A stretch of DNA of 64,000 nucleotides from Ruminococcaceae bacterium AM07-15. GTDB taxonomy: Bacteria > Bacillota > Clostridia > Oscillospirales > Butyricicoccaceae. The stretch lies in contig QUDE01000017.1 of NCBI GenBank assembly GCA_003477405.1, forward strand, positions 7,825-71,824, given 5' to 3'. The position numbers were made by a program, and so were the translations under genes. Position 1 is the first letter of the stretch, and the number at the start of each line of letters is the position of its first letter. The notes beneath the pieces are model-generated. The model worked only from the letters and a program-made list of their open reading frames with translations. It was not told where the DNA came from and did no database searches. Of the stretch, positions 40,242 through 48,318 are shown one piece after another.

Positions 40242-41639
40242 ATGAGCCATATCACCTTTCCCCTCCTCACTTCCGGCGGCGAGCCTTATTACCTTCAGCT
40301 CTACCGACATATTTTGAAAGAAATTCAAAAAGGCGGGCTGCAGGCCGGGGAAAAACTGCCTTCCAAACGGGCCTTGGCCCAGCATCTTTCGGTGAGCGTC
40401 AACACAGTGGATGCCGCTTACCAGATGCTTACCACCGAAGGCTACCTTCGCGCTGCGCCCAAAAGCGGTTTTTATGTCTGTCCGCTGCCGCAGCTTCCCA
40501 CACCCCAGCGGCCCCTTTCTCCCCCACCTCCGCCCGAGACGCCCAAAACTTCTCTTCCTTTTGACTGTTCCCCCGGCTCCGCCGACCCCAGCGCCTTTCC
40601 CTTTGCCACCTGGGGCAAGCTCACCCGGGAAGTGATGGGACAGGGGGAGCTTCTGTCCAAAGGGGAAGCCCAGGGAGATCTGTGCCTGCGCCAGGCCTTG
40701 TGCCGTTATCTTCACCAATACCGGGGCGTTCAGTGCCAGCCTCATCAGGTTCTTATCGGCGCGGGGATGGAATATCTACTCACTTTGCTTTGCTGCCTCC
40801 TGCCCACCGAAACGGTGTACGCCATGGAAGAGCCCGGTTATCCCAAAGCCGCCCAATCCTTCCGCAATCTGGGGCGGAAAGTTGTCCACATCCCGGTGGA
40901 TAAAGACGGAATGGACCCGGCGAAGCTGGAAGAAAGCGGAGCCTGCTGTGCCTATCTCACCCCTTCCCACCAGTTTCCCACCGGCGGAGTGATGCCTGCT
41001 CCCCGCCGGGTCCAGATGCTGCGATGGGCAGCGGAGCGGGAAGGACGATATCTCATCGAGGACGATTACGACAGCGAATACCGCTATGCCGGCCGTCCCA
41101 TCCCCGCCTTGCAGGGCAGCGATCTCCACGACCGGGTGATCTACTGCGGCACCTTTTCCCGCAGCCTGGCCCCTTCCATCCGTATCGCCTATCTGGTGCT
41201 GCCTTTGTCCCTGCTTCCCGCCTATCACCGGCTGTTCTCTCTCCAATCCTCCACCGTTTCCCGGTTTGAGCAGCATACCCTGTTTCGCTTCCTGGAAGAA
41301 GGCTACTGGGAGCGGCACCTCAACCGCACCCGCATCCTGTATAAAAAGCGTCGGGAAGAACTTACATCCAGCCTGAAAGCCTCTCCCCTGGGGCCAAACC
41401 TGGAAATTTTAGGTTCCCAGGCCGGGCTCCACTTCCTTCTCCGGTTCCATGGCGGCCTTTCGGAAGAGGAAATGGCCCGCAAAGCCCGGGAGCAGGGAGT
41501 GGATTTTCTCCCTTTGTCCCACTGTTACCATGACCCCACTTTGGCGCCACCCTCCACCCTGCTTTGCGGCTATGGGCGGCTGCCTTTGGAAGAGATCCCC
41601 GCCCTGACCCAGGCTCTCGTCCGCGCCTGGACCAGCTAG
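40242..41639 (+). CDS. MocR/PdxR-type GntR regulator with aminotransferase-like domain, PLP lysine replaced
   Basis: A 465-aa protein with an N-terminal GntR winged helix (LPSKRALAQHLSVSVNTVDA at 39-58) and a fold-type-I aminotransferase domain from about 110. LIEDDYDSEYRY (271-282) is typical. The PLP-binding motif, normally GTFSK, reads GTFSRSLAPSIRI, with Arg307 (codon CGC, 41160-41162) where GabR has Lys312. A Schiff base with PLP is therefore impossible at this site, so the effector mode may differ. I chose the ATG at 40242 with GGAG upstream. No pyridoxal or GABA genes are adjacent. Confidence 0.87.
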   Translation: MSHITFPLLTSGGEPYYLQLYRHILKEIQKGGLQAGEKLPSKRALAQHLSVSVNTVDAAYQMLTTEGYLRAAPKSGFYVCPLPQLPTPQRPLSPPPPPETPKTSLPFDCSPGSADPSAFPFATWGKLTREVMGQGELLSKGEAQGDLCLRQALCRYLHQYRGVQCQPHQVLIGAGMEYLLTLLCCLLPTETVYAMEEPGYPKAAQSFRNLGRKVVHIPVDKDGMDPAKLEESGACCAYLTPSHQFPTGGVMPAPRRVQMLRWAAEREGRYLIEDDYDSEYRYAGRPIPALQGSDLHDRVIYCGTFSRSLAPSIRIAYLVLPLSLLPAYHRLFSLQSSTVSRFEQHTLFRFLEEGYWERHLNRTRILYKKRREELTSSLKASPLGPNLEILGSQAGLHFLLRFHGGLSEEEMARKAREQGVDFLPLSHCYHDPTLAPPSTLLCGYGRLPLEEIPALTQALVRAWTS

Positions 41640-41641
41640 AA

Positions 41642-41679
41642 AAAGAGGGTAAGGCCAATGGGCCTTACCCTCTTTTTTG
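41642..41679. terminator. Bidirectional terminator
   Basis: AAAAGAGGGTAAGGCC-AATG-GGCCTTACCCTCTTTTTT, between the converging MocR and anti-sigma genes. Confidence 0.93.
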
Positions 41680-41683
41680 CTGC

Positions 41684-43027
41684 TCATTTGGAGAAAATCA
41701 CCGTATCTCCCAGCGAAATGGACTGCACTTTTTCCGGCTGGATGGCTTTGGGGAAGAGCCACCGTCCAAAGAAATGGCCGGTACCATTCTGCTTTTCCAG
41801 TCCATTCCAGAAACTGGTGACGCAGTCCTCCTTGTCCAGAACCAGTTTGGATCCATCCTCCATCACAAAGGTCACTGTGGACTGACCAAAAATAGCATGA
41901 TCGCTTCCGATTTCCAGACTGAGTGTCATGGGGGTGAGGACGATGCGGTTTACCGGGCACCCTTCCACCTGGGTCCCCGGGGTATAGACCAGCTGATCCG
42001 GCGTCTCCAGGTCGATCTCCAGCTCCCAGTTTCCTTCCACAGGCTGTGTCTTGGGGTAATAGAAATATAAGTCCTCCAACACCAGATCATTTAGGATCTC
42101 CGGCCCCACGCCTCCAAAAGCGATATCGTAATAAAGTTCCCCTTCCCAATCAAACAGGGTCTGGATAAGACTTTGGTTGTACTGGGCTTCCTGGCCGGTT
42201 CTGCTGCGCAGAGTGGTGAGCACATTCAGATACTCCAGACAGATGTCTTCCGGACACTTGACCTGCACATGGAACGCTCCATCGTCTCCAAAGCCCAGGG
42301 CCGAAAGAGAAAATCCCTTTTCGCCTTCCAAAGGAGCCGCTTCCTCCCCCGGTTGGAGCACTGGGTTCTTTTCCCCAGCTTTCTGGGTGTTTTCTGCCAG
42401 AATGGTTTTCTGGATCTGGGAAGAAATCTCCGTCTGCGGCAAAGAGGCGTTGAATTTCTCCTGGGCGCTGATTTCCTGGAGGCTCAGTTTTGCCACCTGC
42501 TCTTCTCCGCTGGTTTCTCCGCCCCAGTACACTTCCATCAAGGCGGTGCGGCTTTCCGGGTCGTAACCCAGACACTGCTCTCCCATGACACCCATCTTCT
42601 GATTGGGCAATTTCAGATCCCATCCTCCTCCGTAGGTCCCCAAACTGATATTCTCTCCCAGGCGATCTCCTGTTTTGTCCTGGATCTCCAGATAGATCCG
42701 GGTAAAACCGTCATCGGACAGGGCGGACACCACCCGGACGGCGATGCCCTTGTCCTCCGTTTCCAAACCGGAAAACTGCTGACTTTCTTCCTGCCAGCCA
42801 CCCAGACGCTGGGCTAAAATCTGGCGCAGGCCGGGGGAAAGGGCGAAGGCCGCCGCAGTCAGAGCACACACAGCCAAGCAGGCCGCGGCCAGACGCCGTG
42901 CCATCTGACCTTTCCGTTTTTTGGGGGAAGAAAAGGCTTTTTCCAGGATTTCTTCCTTCTTTTCTCCCAAAGTCAGCCCGGACAGGGCCTGATCCATATC
43001 CTGACGAAAATTCCGCTTATTCTTCAT
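41684..43027 (-). CDS. Membrane-anchored anti-sigma-like protein (DUF4179 type)
   Basis: A 447-aa protein. Residues 1-40 are a cytoplasmic, charged region that could bind the sigma factor, one membrane helix follows at about 43-63 (RRLAAACLAVCALTAAAFAL), and a large extracellular domain makes up the rest. This layout and its position, overlapping the ECF sigma gene by 11 nt, match DUF4179-type regulators of clostridial sigma factors. No zinc-binding HxxxCxxC anti-sigma motif is present. The extracellular signal is unknown. Confidence 0.82.
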   Translation of the reverse strand: MKNKRNFRQDMDQALSGLTLGEKKEEILEKAFSSPKKRKGQMARRLAAACLAVCALTAAAFALSPGLRQILAQRLGGWQEESQQFSGLETEDKGIAVRVVSALSDDGFTRIYLEIQDKTGDRLGENISLGTYGGGWDLKLPNQKMGVMGEQCLGYDPESRTALMEVYWGGETSGEEQVAKLSLQEISAQEKFNASLPQTEISSQIQKTILAENTQKAGEKNPVLQPGEEAAPLEGEKGFSLSALGFGDDGAFHVQVKCPEDICLEYLNVLTTLRSRTGQEAQYNQSLIQTLFDWEGELYYDIAFGGVGPEILNDLVLEDLYFYYPKTQPVEGNWELEIDLETPDQLVYTPGTQVEGCPVNRIVLTPMTLSLEIGSDHAIFGQSTVTFVMEDGSKLVLDKEDCVTSFWNGLEKQNGTGHFFGRWLFPKAIQPEKVQSISLGDTVIFSK

Positions 43028-43517
43028 CGTAATACCATCCTTTCAGCTGCTCTTTCAGCTGCCGACGGGCCCGGGACAGACGCACCGTCACCGTGGACAA
43101 GGGAATATGGAGAATCTCTGCAATCTCCCTTACCTTCAGCTGCTGATAGTAATAAAGCAAAATGACCTCCCGATAGGGCCGGGACAGAGCCATCACCGCC
43201 CGGGGCAAGGTGTCATCGGTCTCCGGTACCCCAGGGGCCGGCAGCTGTTCCAGCACCTGAGAGGGCAGACGACGCCAATGCCAGGGCGAGCGCAGATAGC
43301 CTTTGCATACATTGATGGCAATGCGGGTCAGCCAGGTGGCCATAGCTGCCTGACCCCGAAATTCGTCCATATGCTGAAAAGCCCGCAAAAAGCTTTCCTG
43401 CACCGCATCCTCCGCCAGATTCCGATCCTTCAGATAGAGAGTACACAGCCGCAAAAGCCGATCTCCTTCTTCCTCCAGCATCTTCTGAAAAAGGGCTTTC
43501 TTTTCCTCCTGCTCCAT
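43017..43517 (-). CDS. ECF-type RNA polymerase sigma factor
   Basis: A 166-aa sigma-70 family protein with region 2 (LYLKDRNLAEDAVQESFLRA, then WLTRIAINVCKGYLRS) and region 4 (LSRPYREVILLYYYQQLKVR, then EIAEILHIPLSTVTVRLSRA). I chose the ATG at 43517 because AAAGGAGG lies 7 nt upstream. It overlaps the anti-sigma gene, forming a two-gene signalling unit. A GGAATC-like element occurs upstream, but I could not define its promoter. Confidence 0.92.
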   Translation of the reverse strand: MEQEEKKALFQKMLEEEGDRLLRLCTLYLKDRNLAEDAVQESFLRAFQHMDEFRGQAAMATWLTRIAINVCKGYLRSPWHWRRLPSQVLEQLPAPGVPETDDTLPRAVMALSRPYREVILLYYYQQLKVREIAEILHIPLSTVTVRLSRARRQLKEQLKGWYYDEE

Positions 43518-43571
43518 CCCGCTTCCTCCTTTCAACCATTGGATTCCTTGTCCTGGCCTTTTGCTTCCTCA

Positions 43572-43612
43572 TGGCAAAAAAATTTCCCCAAAGCCAAAAA
43601 GACTTTGGGGAA
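43572..43612 (-). terminator. Terminator at the end of the dus operon
   Basis: CTTTCCCCAAAG-8 nt-CTTTGGGGAAA followed by TTTTTTT on the minus strand. It ends the long murB-to-dus transcript. Confidence 0.88.
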
Positions 43613-43620
43613 AGGACGGG

Positions 43621-44577
43621 TCACCAGGGTTCTTTGGCATCCTCCCGCAAGGGCAGGCGGAAAATTCCTTCCACAGCCCACTGATAATCAGCCGGTTCTG
43701 TGGCCTTGCGAAGGGCCTTGCCCAATCCCTGCTCATCTTCAAAGAGGAAAATCATGCACCGCCAGATGTCCTTCATACGGCAAATGGCATTTTTGGGACT
43801 TTGGAACGCCTGGCAGTATCCTTGATACAGGGTATCATGAAACAGCCGCAGCTCTTTCCGCTGAGCCGCTTTGCCCCCTTTGGCCTTGCGGAACACCGCC
43901 GGGTCGGCAATGGCCCCTCGTCCCAGCATCAACCCCCGCAGCATGGGATACTCCTGCTCCATCCGGGCGCAGTCGGCCGCAGTCACCAGATCCCCATTGT
44001 AGCAAAGGGGCAGGCTGGTGTGTTCTGCCGCCCATCGGAAAGCCTGGGGGCGCACCGGCTTCCGGTACAGATCCTGACGCACCCGGGGATGCAAAATCAG
44101 CTCTTCCAGGGGGTATTTTTCAAAAATGGCCAGGATGGGAGGAAACTCCTCCTCCGAAGCCATGCCCAACCGGCTTTTCACCGAAATTTTCACCGGCAGA
44201 GCGGCGGAAAAGATTTCTTCCAAAAAGTGATCCAGCTCCTGTGGATGGGCCAGAAACCCCGATCCCTTTCCCTTGGCGGTGACGGTCCCCGAAGGACATC
44301 CCAGATTCAGATTGATGTGCTGGTAGCCCAGCTCCCCCAGCCTGCGGGCCGCGCCGATGAAATCCCCACTGCGCCGGGTGAGCAGCTGAGGAACCAAAGG
44401 CAGACCCTGGTTTTCCTCAGGGGCGATGTCCCGCAGCTCTCTTTTGTTCAGCGTGCCCCCTTCTCCCGGAGAAAGAAAGGGGGTATAGTACCGATCGGCG
44501 CCGCCAAAAATTTCATGGTGCGTCCGCCGGTACAGAGGGCCGGTGATCCCCTCCAGAGGGGCCAGATCATAGCGCAC
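43621..44577 (-). CDS. dus: tRNA-dihydrouridine synthase
   Basis: A 318-aa FMN enzyme that reduces uridines in tRNA D-loops. MRYDLAPLEGITG opens the TIM barrel, QLLTRRSGDFI and NLNLGCPSGTVTAKGKGSGF hold the FMN site and catalytic Cys, and KISVKSRLG and CYNGDLVTA follow. The family is clear, but the Dus subclass is not. It is the last gene of the long core operon, 56 nt after the GIY-YIG/deformylase gene. Confidence 0.92.
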   Translation of the reverse strand: MRYDLAPLEGITGPLYRRTHHEIFGGADRYYTPFLSPGEGGTLNKRELRDIAPEENQGLPLVPQLLTRRSGDFIGAARRLGELGYQHINLNLGCPSGTVTAKGKGSGFLAHPQELDHFLEEIFSAALPVKISVKSRLGMASEEEFPPILAIFEKYPLEELILHPRVRQDLYRKPVRPQAFRWAAEHTSLPLCYNGDLVTAADCARMEQEYPMLRGLMLGRGAIADPAVFRKAKGGKAAQRKELRLFHDTLYQGYCQAFQSPKNAICRMKDIWRCMIFLFEDEQGLGKALRKATEPADYQWAVEGIFRLPLREDAKEPW

Positions 44578-44633
44578 GGGGTTTCCTCCTTTGTTCTTCC
44601 TTCTTTGCAGCCTTCTTCATTCCCAAAGCCGAC

Positions 44634-45449
44634 CTATAGCCGCTTCTTCATCACAAAAGACCGGTTGTCAATGGCCCGCATGGTGGCCAGGATGCCATCC
44701 AGATGATCGTATTCGTGTTGGATCAGCTCGGCCATGTCATCGTCCATCTGTTTTTCCTGCTCCACCCAATTTTCGTCCCGGTAGCGCAGCAAACAGTGGC
44801 GATGCCGGCGCACCCGAACCAAAAGCCCGGGAAAAGACATACAGTCGTCCATCAGCTCCATGGTTTCCTCACCGATGAAGGAAAGCTGGGGATTGATGAT
44901 CACATAGGGTCTGTCGGTGAGCATACAAATCACCCGTTTGTGCACCCCGATCTGCGGGGCCGCAATGGCCCTTCCGAAACCATAATCCCGGCGAATGCCC
45001 CGGATGCAGTCGAACATATCCCCAAACATGGGACGCAGCTGCTCCAGCTCTTCCTCCCTGACCTCCTGGGAAACCTGGTACAGCCTGGGATCTCCCAGCA
45101 GCAAAATCTCTCTTTCCATGTCGGCTTCTCCCCTTCCCTCTGCTTTCTTTTCTCCGGGCTGCGTTTCCCCCGGAGAAAAGGGGTGATTTTGGATCAACTT
45201 CAGCTTTTCTGTCCTTTTCAGCTTTTTCACCTGCCGCTCCCGGCGCAAGGCTGCGCCTTGACTGGAGCAGCTTTCCCAGTAAACCAGCGTCAGTTCTCCC
45301 CGGCCCCGGGTGTATTTGGCCCCCCGTCCTTCCCGATGGGCCCGGAGCCGCCGGGGCAGATCGGTGGTCACACCGGTATACAGGCTGCCATCGCCGCAGC
45401 AGAGAATGTACAGGTACCAGCTGCCCCTTTCCGGCAGGTCTTTTTCCAT
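44634..45449 (-). CDS. GIY-YIG nuclease-like domain fused to peptide deformylase
   Basis: A 271-aa frame joining two proteins. Residues 10-85 are a YhbQ-like GIY-YIG domain (WYLYILCCGDGSLYTGVTTD). From 111 on it is a peptide deformylase with GRAIAAPQIG, DDCMSFPG (metal Cys) and QHEYDHLDG (HExxH-type metal His pair). Deformylase removes the formyl group from new proteins. The ATG at 45449 overlaps the upstream stop (TGATG). A second start at ATG 45119, preceded by GGGGAG, could produce a separate 161-aa deformylase, so the frame may encode both a fusion and a free enzyme. I see no frameshift-like repeat at the junction. Confidence 0.88.
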   Translation of the reverse strand: MEKDLPERGSWYLYILCCGDGSLYTGVTTDLPRRLRAHREGRGAKYTRGRGELTLVYWESCSSQGAALRRERQVKKLKRTEKLKLIQNHPFSPGETQPGEKKAEGRGEADMEREILLLGDPRLYQVSQEVREEELEQLRPMFGDMFDCIRGIRRDYGFGRAIAAPQIGVHKRVICMLTDRPYVIINPQLSFIGEETMELMDDCMSFPGLLVRVRRHRHCLLRYRDENWVEQEKQMDDDMAELIQHEYDHLDGILATMRAIDNRSFVMKKRL

Positions 45450-45913
45450 CACAGGCGGTTACTTTTACCGGTGATATGGATCAGGTCCACCGCCACCACC
45501 TGCACCTTGGGAAACTTTTCGATCTCCTTTTCCCACTCGCTTTCATAACCAGGGGAATACTTCTGGCAAATGGCCAAAAGGGCCCGCCGTGCTTCCTCTC
45601 CCTGGGCCAGCCGGGCTTTTCCCTGGGCCACCACCGATTCATAGGCCATGGTCATTTCCTTTTGCAGCACCTGGGTGCGCCCCAGGGCGCACAGGCAAAC
45701 CTGAGGATTCTTCTGGATGTTGTCCAGCTTCTCTCCCGCCGGAGCGCAATGAAAATACAAAGCATTTCCCAACACCACCGGGGAGACCGGCACGGTGTGA
45801 GGCGCTCTCTCTTCATCCACTGTGGTAAACAGGGCATATTCACATTCTGCCAGCAGTTTCCGGGCTTTTTCCTCTTCCATCGCCCGGTTTCCAAGACGCA
45901 TGGGACGGATCAT
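45449..45913 (-). CDS. Pyridoxamine 5'-phosphate oxidase-fold flavin-binding protein
   Basis: A 154-aa split-barrel protein (MRLGNRAMEEEKARKLLAEC at the start, then YALFTTVDEERAPHTVPVSP and LYFHCAPAGEKLDNI). These residues bind FMN in NimA-like relatives. Such proteins reduce small compounds or act as flavin stores; the substrate is unknown. AAAGGAGG precedes the ATG. It lies 13 nt after pcrA and is coupled to the next gene by a TGATG overlap. Confidence 0.87.
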   Translation of the reverse strand: MIRPMRLGNRAMEEEKARKLLAECEYALFTTVDEERAPHTVPVSPVVLGNALYFHCAPAGEKLDNIQKNPQVCLCALGRTQVLQKEMTMAYESVVAQGKARLAQGEEARRALLAICQKYSPGYESEWEKEIEKFPKVQVVAVDLIHITGKSNRL

Positions 45914-45926
45914 AGGGTTTCCTCCT

Positions 45927-48293
45927 TTATTTGATGGTGATGAACTGGCTGGCTGTGCGCAGCATCATCATTTTCGTACCTTCGGCAAACTTCACTTCCA
46001 TCAGCACATCGTTGCCCATAGGCGTGCAGGCCTGCACCACGCCATCCCCAAAGGCCTTGTGGGTGATGGCCTGGCCGGGGCGCACAAAGGGCAGATCCTT
46101 TTGCGCCTCCTTGGCGCGGCTTCCAAAGGCCGAGGCAAAACTCTTCTGCACGGTGGGTCGGATGTTGGCGGCCTGACGGCGCTGAGGAGCCGGACGGGCC
46201 TTCGCCTTTTTCTCCATGTGCTCTTCCGGTATTTCCCCGATAAATCGGGAAGGCCGACAAAAAGAAGTCTGACCATAGAGCATCCGCCGCTGAGCGCAAG
46301 TGATGAAAAGCCTCCGCTTGGCCCGGGTCATGGCCACATAGCAGATCCGCCGCTCCTCTTCCAGTTCCTCGTCGCTGTCCATGCTCCGGTGGGAGGGGAA
46401 AATACCCTCTTCCATGCCGCAGAGGAACACCGTGTCAAATTCCAGTCCTTTGGCCGAATGCATGGTCATCAGTGTAACGGCGTCGGCCTGCTCATCGTAC
46501 CGGTCGATGTCGGTGAACAGGGCCACTTCTTCCAGAAAGTCCAGCAAAGTGCCCCCTTCGTGGGTGCTTTCGAACTCCACAATGTTGGATTTCAGCTCCA
46601 TCACATTTTCGATCCGGGTCTGGGCTTCGATATTCTCCTGGCTGCGCAGCATCCGCAGATACCCGCTCTCTTCCAGCAAAGCGTCATACAGCTCGCCCAA
46701 AGACAGATCATGAGCCTTTTCCTGCAGGCCCTTGATCATCTTGGCAAAGGCCTCCAGGCTATCTTTGGCCCGGGCCAGATCGGGATATTCTCCCGCTCTT
46801 TGGATCACGGAAAAATCGTCGGTATTTTCCATGGATGCCAAGTCGGCCACATGCTCCAGGGTCTTGGCGCCGATCTTCCGGGGCGGATTGTTGATGATCC
46901 GCCGCAGCCGGATACCGTCTGAGGGGTTTGCAATGACCCACAGATAGGCCAGCATATCCTTCACCTCAGCCCGGTCGAAAAACCGCAGACCGCTGACCAT
47001 CCGGTAAGGGATTGCATTGCGCTTGAGTGCTCCTTCGATGCTGTTGGACAATGCATGGTTCCGGTAGAGCACGGTGAAATCAGAAAATTTCTGGCCTTTC
47101 CCGTAGCCTTTGAGGATCTCGCTGGCGATAAACTGCCCTTCGTCCTCCTGGTTGTCCCCAGAAAAATAGACGATCTTGTCTCCCTCGCCGTTTTCTGTCC
47201 ACAGCCGCTTGCCTTTCCGGGCAGTGTTGTGGGAAATCACCTCGTTGGCCGCTTCCAGAATGCTCATGGTAGAGCGGTAATTCTGTTCCAGACGGATCAC
47301 CCGGGCGTTTTCGTACTGCTTTTCAAACTCCAGGATGTTTTCGATGGTGGCGCCCCGGAACTTATAGATACTCTGGTCATCGTCGCCCACCACGCAGATG
47401 TTCCCATAGCCTCCGGCCAACAGGCTGCACAGCACATATTGGGCGTGGTTCGTGTCCTGGTATTCGTCCACCAGCACATAGCGGAACTGGCGCTGATAAT
47501 GCTCCCGCACATCGCTGCACTCCTGGAGCAGATGAACGGTTTCCATGATGATGTCGTCAAAGTCCATGGCCCCGGCCCGGCGCATCCGGTTCTGGTATTC
47601 TTCGTAAATGCGGCCCACGGCCTTTTTGTAGTAGTCGTCCCCTGCCTGCTGCTGATACTGCCGGGGAGTAATCAGTTTGTCCTTGGCCCGGGAAATCTGG
47701 TTGATGACCCCCCGCAGATCAAACTTCTTTTCATCGTAGCTCAGCTCCCGCAGAGCCTGTCCCATCATTTTCTTTTTGTCGTCTTCATCATAGATGGTGA
47801 AGTTGCCGTAGCCGATCCGCTCGCCATACCGGCGGAGAATGCGCACGCAGGCCGAATGGAAGGTATGGGCCCAAATGTCCTCGGCCATAGCACCGCAGGC
47901 CTTTTCCAGCCGGTCTTTCAGCTCCCCGGCCGCCTTGTTGGTAAAGGTGATGGCGATGATCTGCCAGGGGCGGGGAGGGTCCACACTGCACAGGTCCACA
48001 ATATCCTCAGGAGTCGCCTCTTCCGGCTGGGCCAGATAGGCAGCCATGCGCCTGAGGTCCTCTTCGGTGGCCCCCACAGGAGCCGTTTCCTCTTCGTAAC
48101 CTCTGCCGTATTTCAGCAGATTGATCACCCGGTTGATGAGCACTGTGGTTTTACCGCTTCCTGCGCCGGCCAGCAGCAGCAGCGGCCCTTCGGTGCAGAA
48201 CACCGCTTCCCGCTGCATAGGGTTCAGTCCGGAAAACTCCTCTTCCAGGATGGATTTGCGCAGAGCGCTGTATTTGAGATCAAATTCCGTCAT
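45927..48293 (-). CDS. pcrA: ATP-dependent DNA helicase PcrA/UvrD
   Basis: A 788-aa superfamily 1A helicase that unwinds DNA 3' to 5' in repair and replication. It shows LNPMQREAVF (Q motif), LLAGAGSGKTTVL (Walker A), VDEYQDTNHAQ (motif II), VVGDDDQSIYKFRGA (motif III), LEQNYRS (motif IV), VTLMTMHSAKGLEFD (motif V) and YVAMTRAKRRL (motif VI). The length fits PcrA of Firmicutes, with a short Tudor-like C-terminus. It is transcribed together with dnaE, 25 nt downstream. Confidence 0.96.
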   Translation of the reverse strand: MTEFDLKYSALRKSILEEEFSGLNPMQREAVFCTEGPLLLLAGAGSGKTTVLINRVINLLKYGRGYEEETAPVGATEEDLRRMAAYLAQPEEATPEDIVDLCSVDPPRPWQIIAITFTNKAAGELKDRLEKACGAMAEDIWAHTFHSACVRILRRYGERIGYGNFTIYDEDDKKKMMGQALRELSYDEKKFDLRGVINQISRAKDKLITPRQYQQQAGDDYYKKAVGRIYEEYQNRMRRAGAMDFDDIIMETVHLLQECSDVREHYQRQFRYVLVDEYQDTNHAQYVLCSLLAGGYGNICVVGDDDQSIYKFRGATIENILEFEKQYENARVIRLEQNYRSTMSILEAANEVISHNTARKGKRLWTENGEGDKIVYFSGDNQEDEGQFIASEILKGYGKGQKFSDFTVLYRNHALSNSIEGALKRNAIPYRMVSGLRFFDRAEVKDMLAYLWVIANPSDGIRLRRIINNPPRKIGAKTLEHVADLASMENTDDFSVIQRAGEYPDLARAKDSLEAFAKMIKGLQEKAHDLSLGELYDALLEESGYLRMLRSQENIEAQTRIENVMELKSNIVEFESTHEGGTLLDFLEEVALFTDIDRYDEQADAVTLMTMHSAKGLEFDTVFLCGMEEGIFPSHRSMDSDEELEEERRICYVAMTRAKRRLFITCAQRRMLYGQTSFCRPSRFIGEIPEEHMEKKAKARPAPQRRQAANIRPTVQKSFASAFGSRAKEAQKDLPFVRPGQAITHKAFGDGVVQACTPMGNDVLMEVKFAEGTKMMMLRTASQFITIK

Positions 48294-48318
48294 TTATGTT
48301 TATTCCCTTTCCCTTTTT

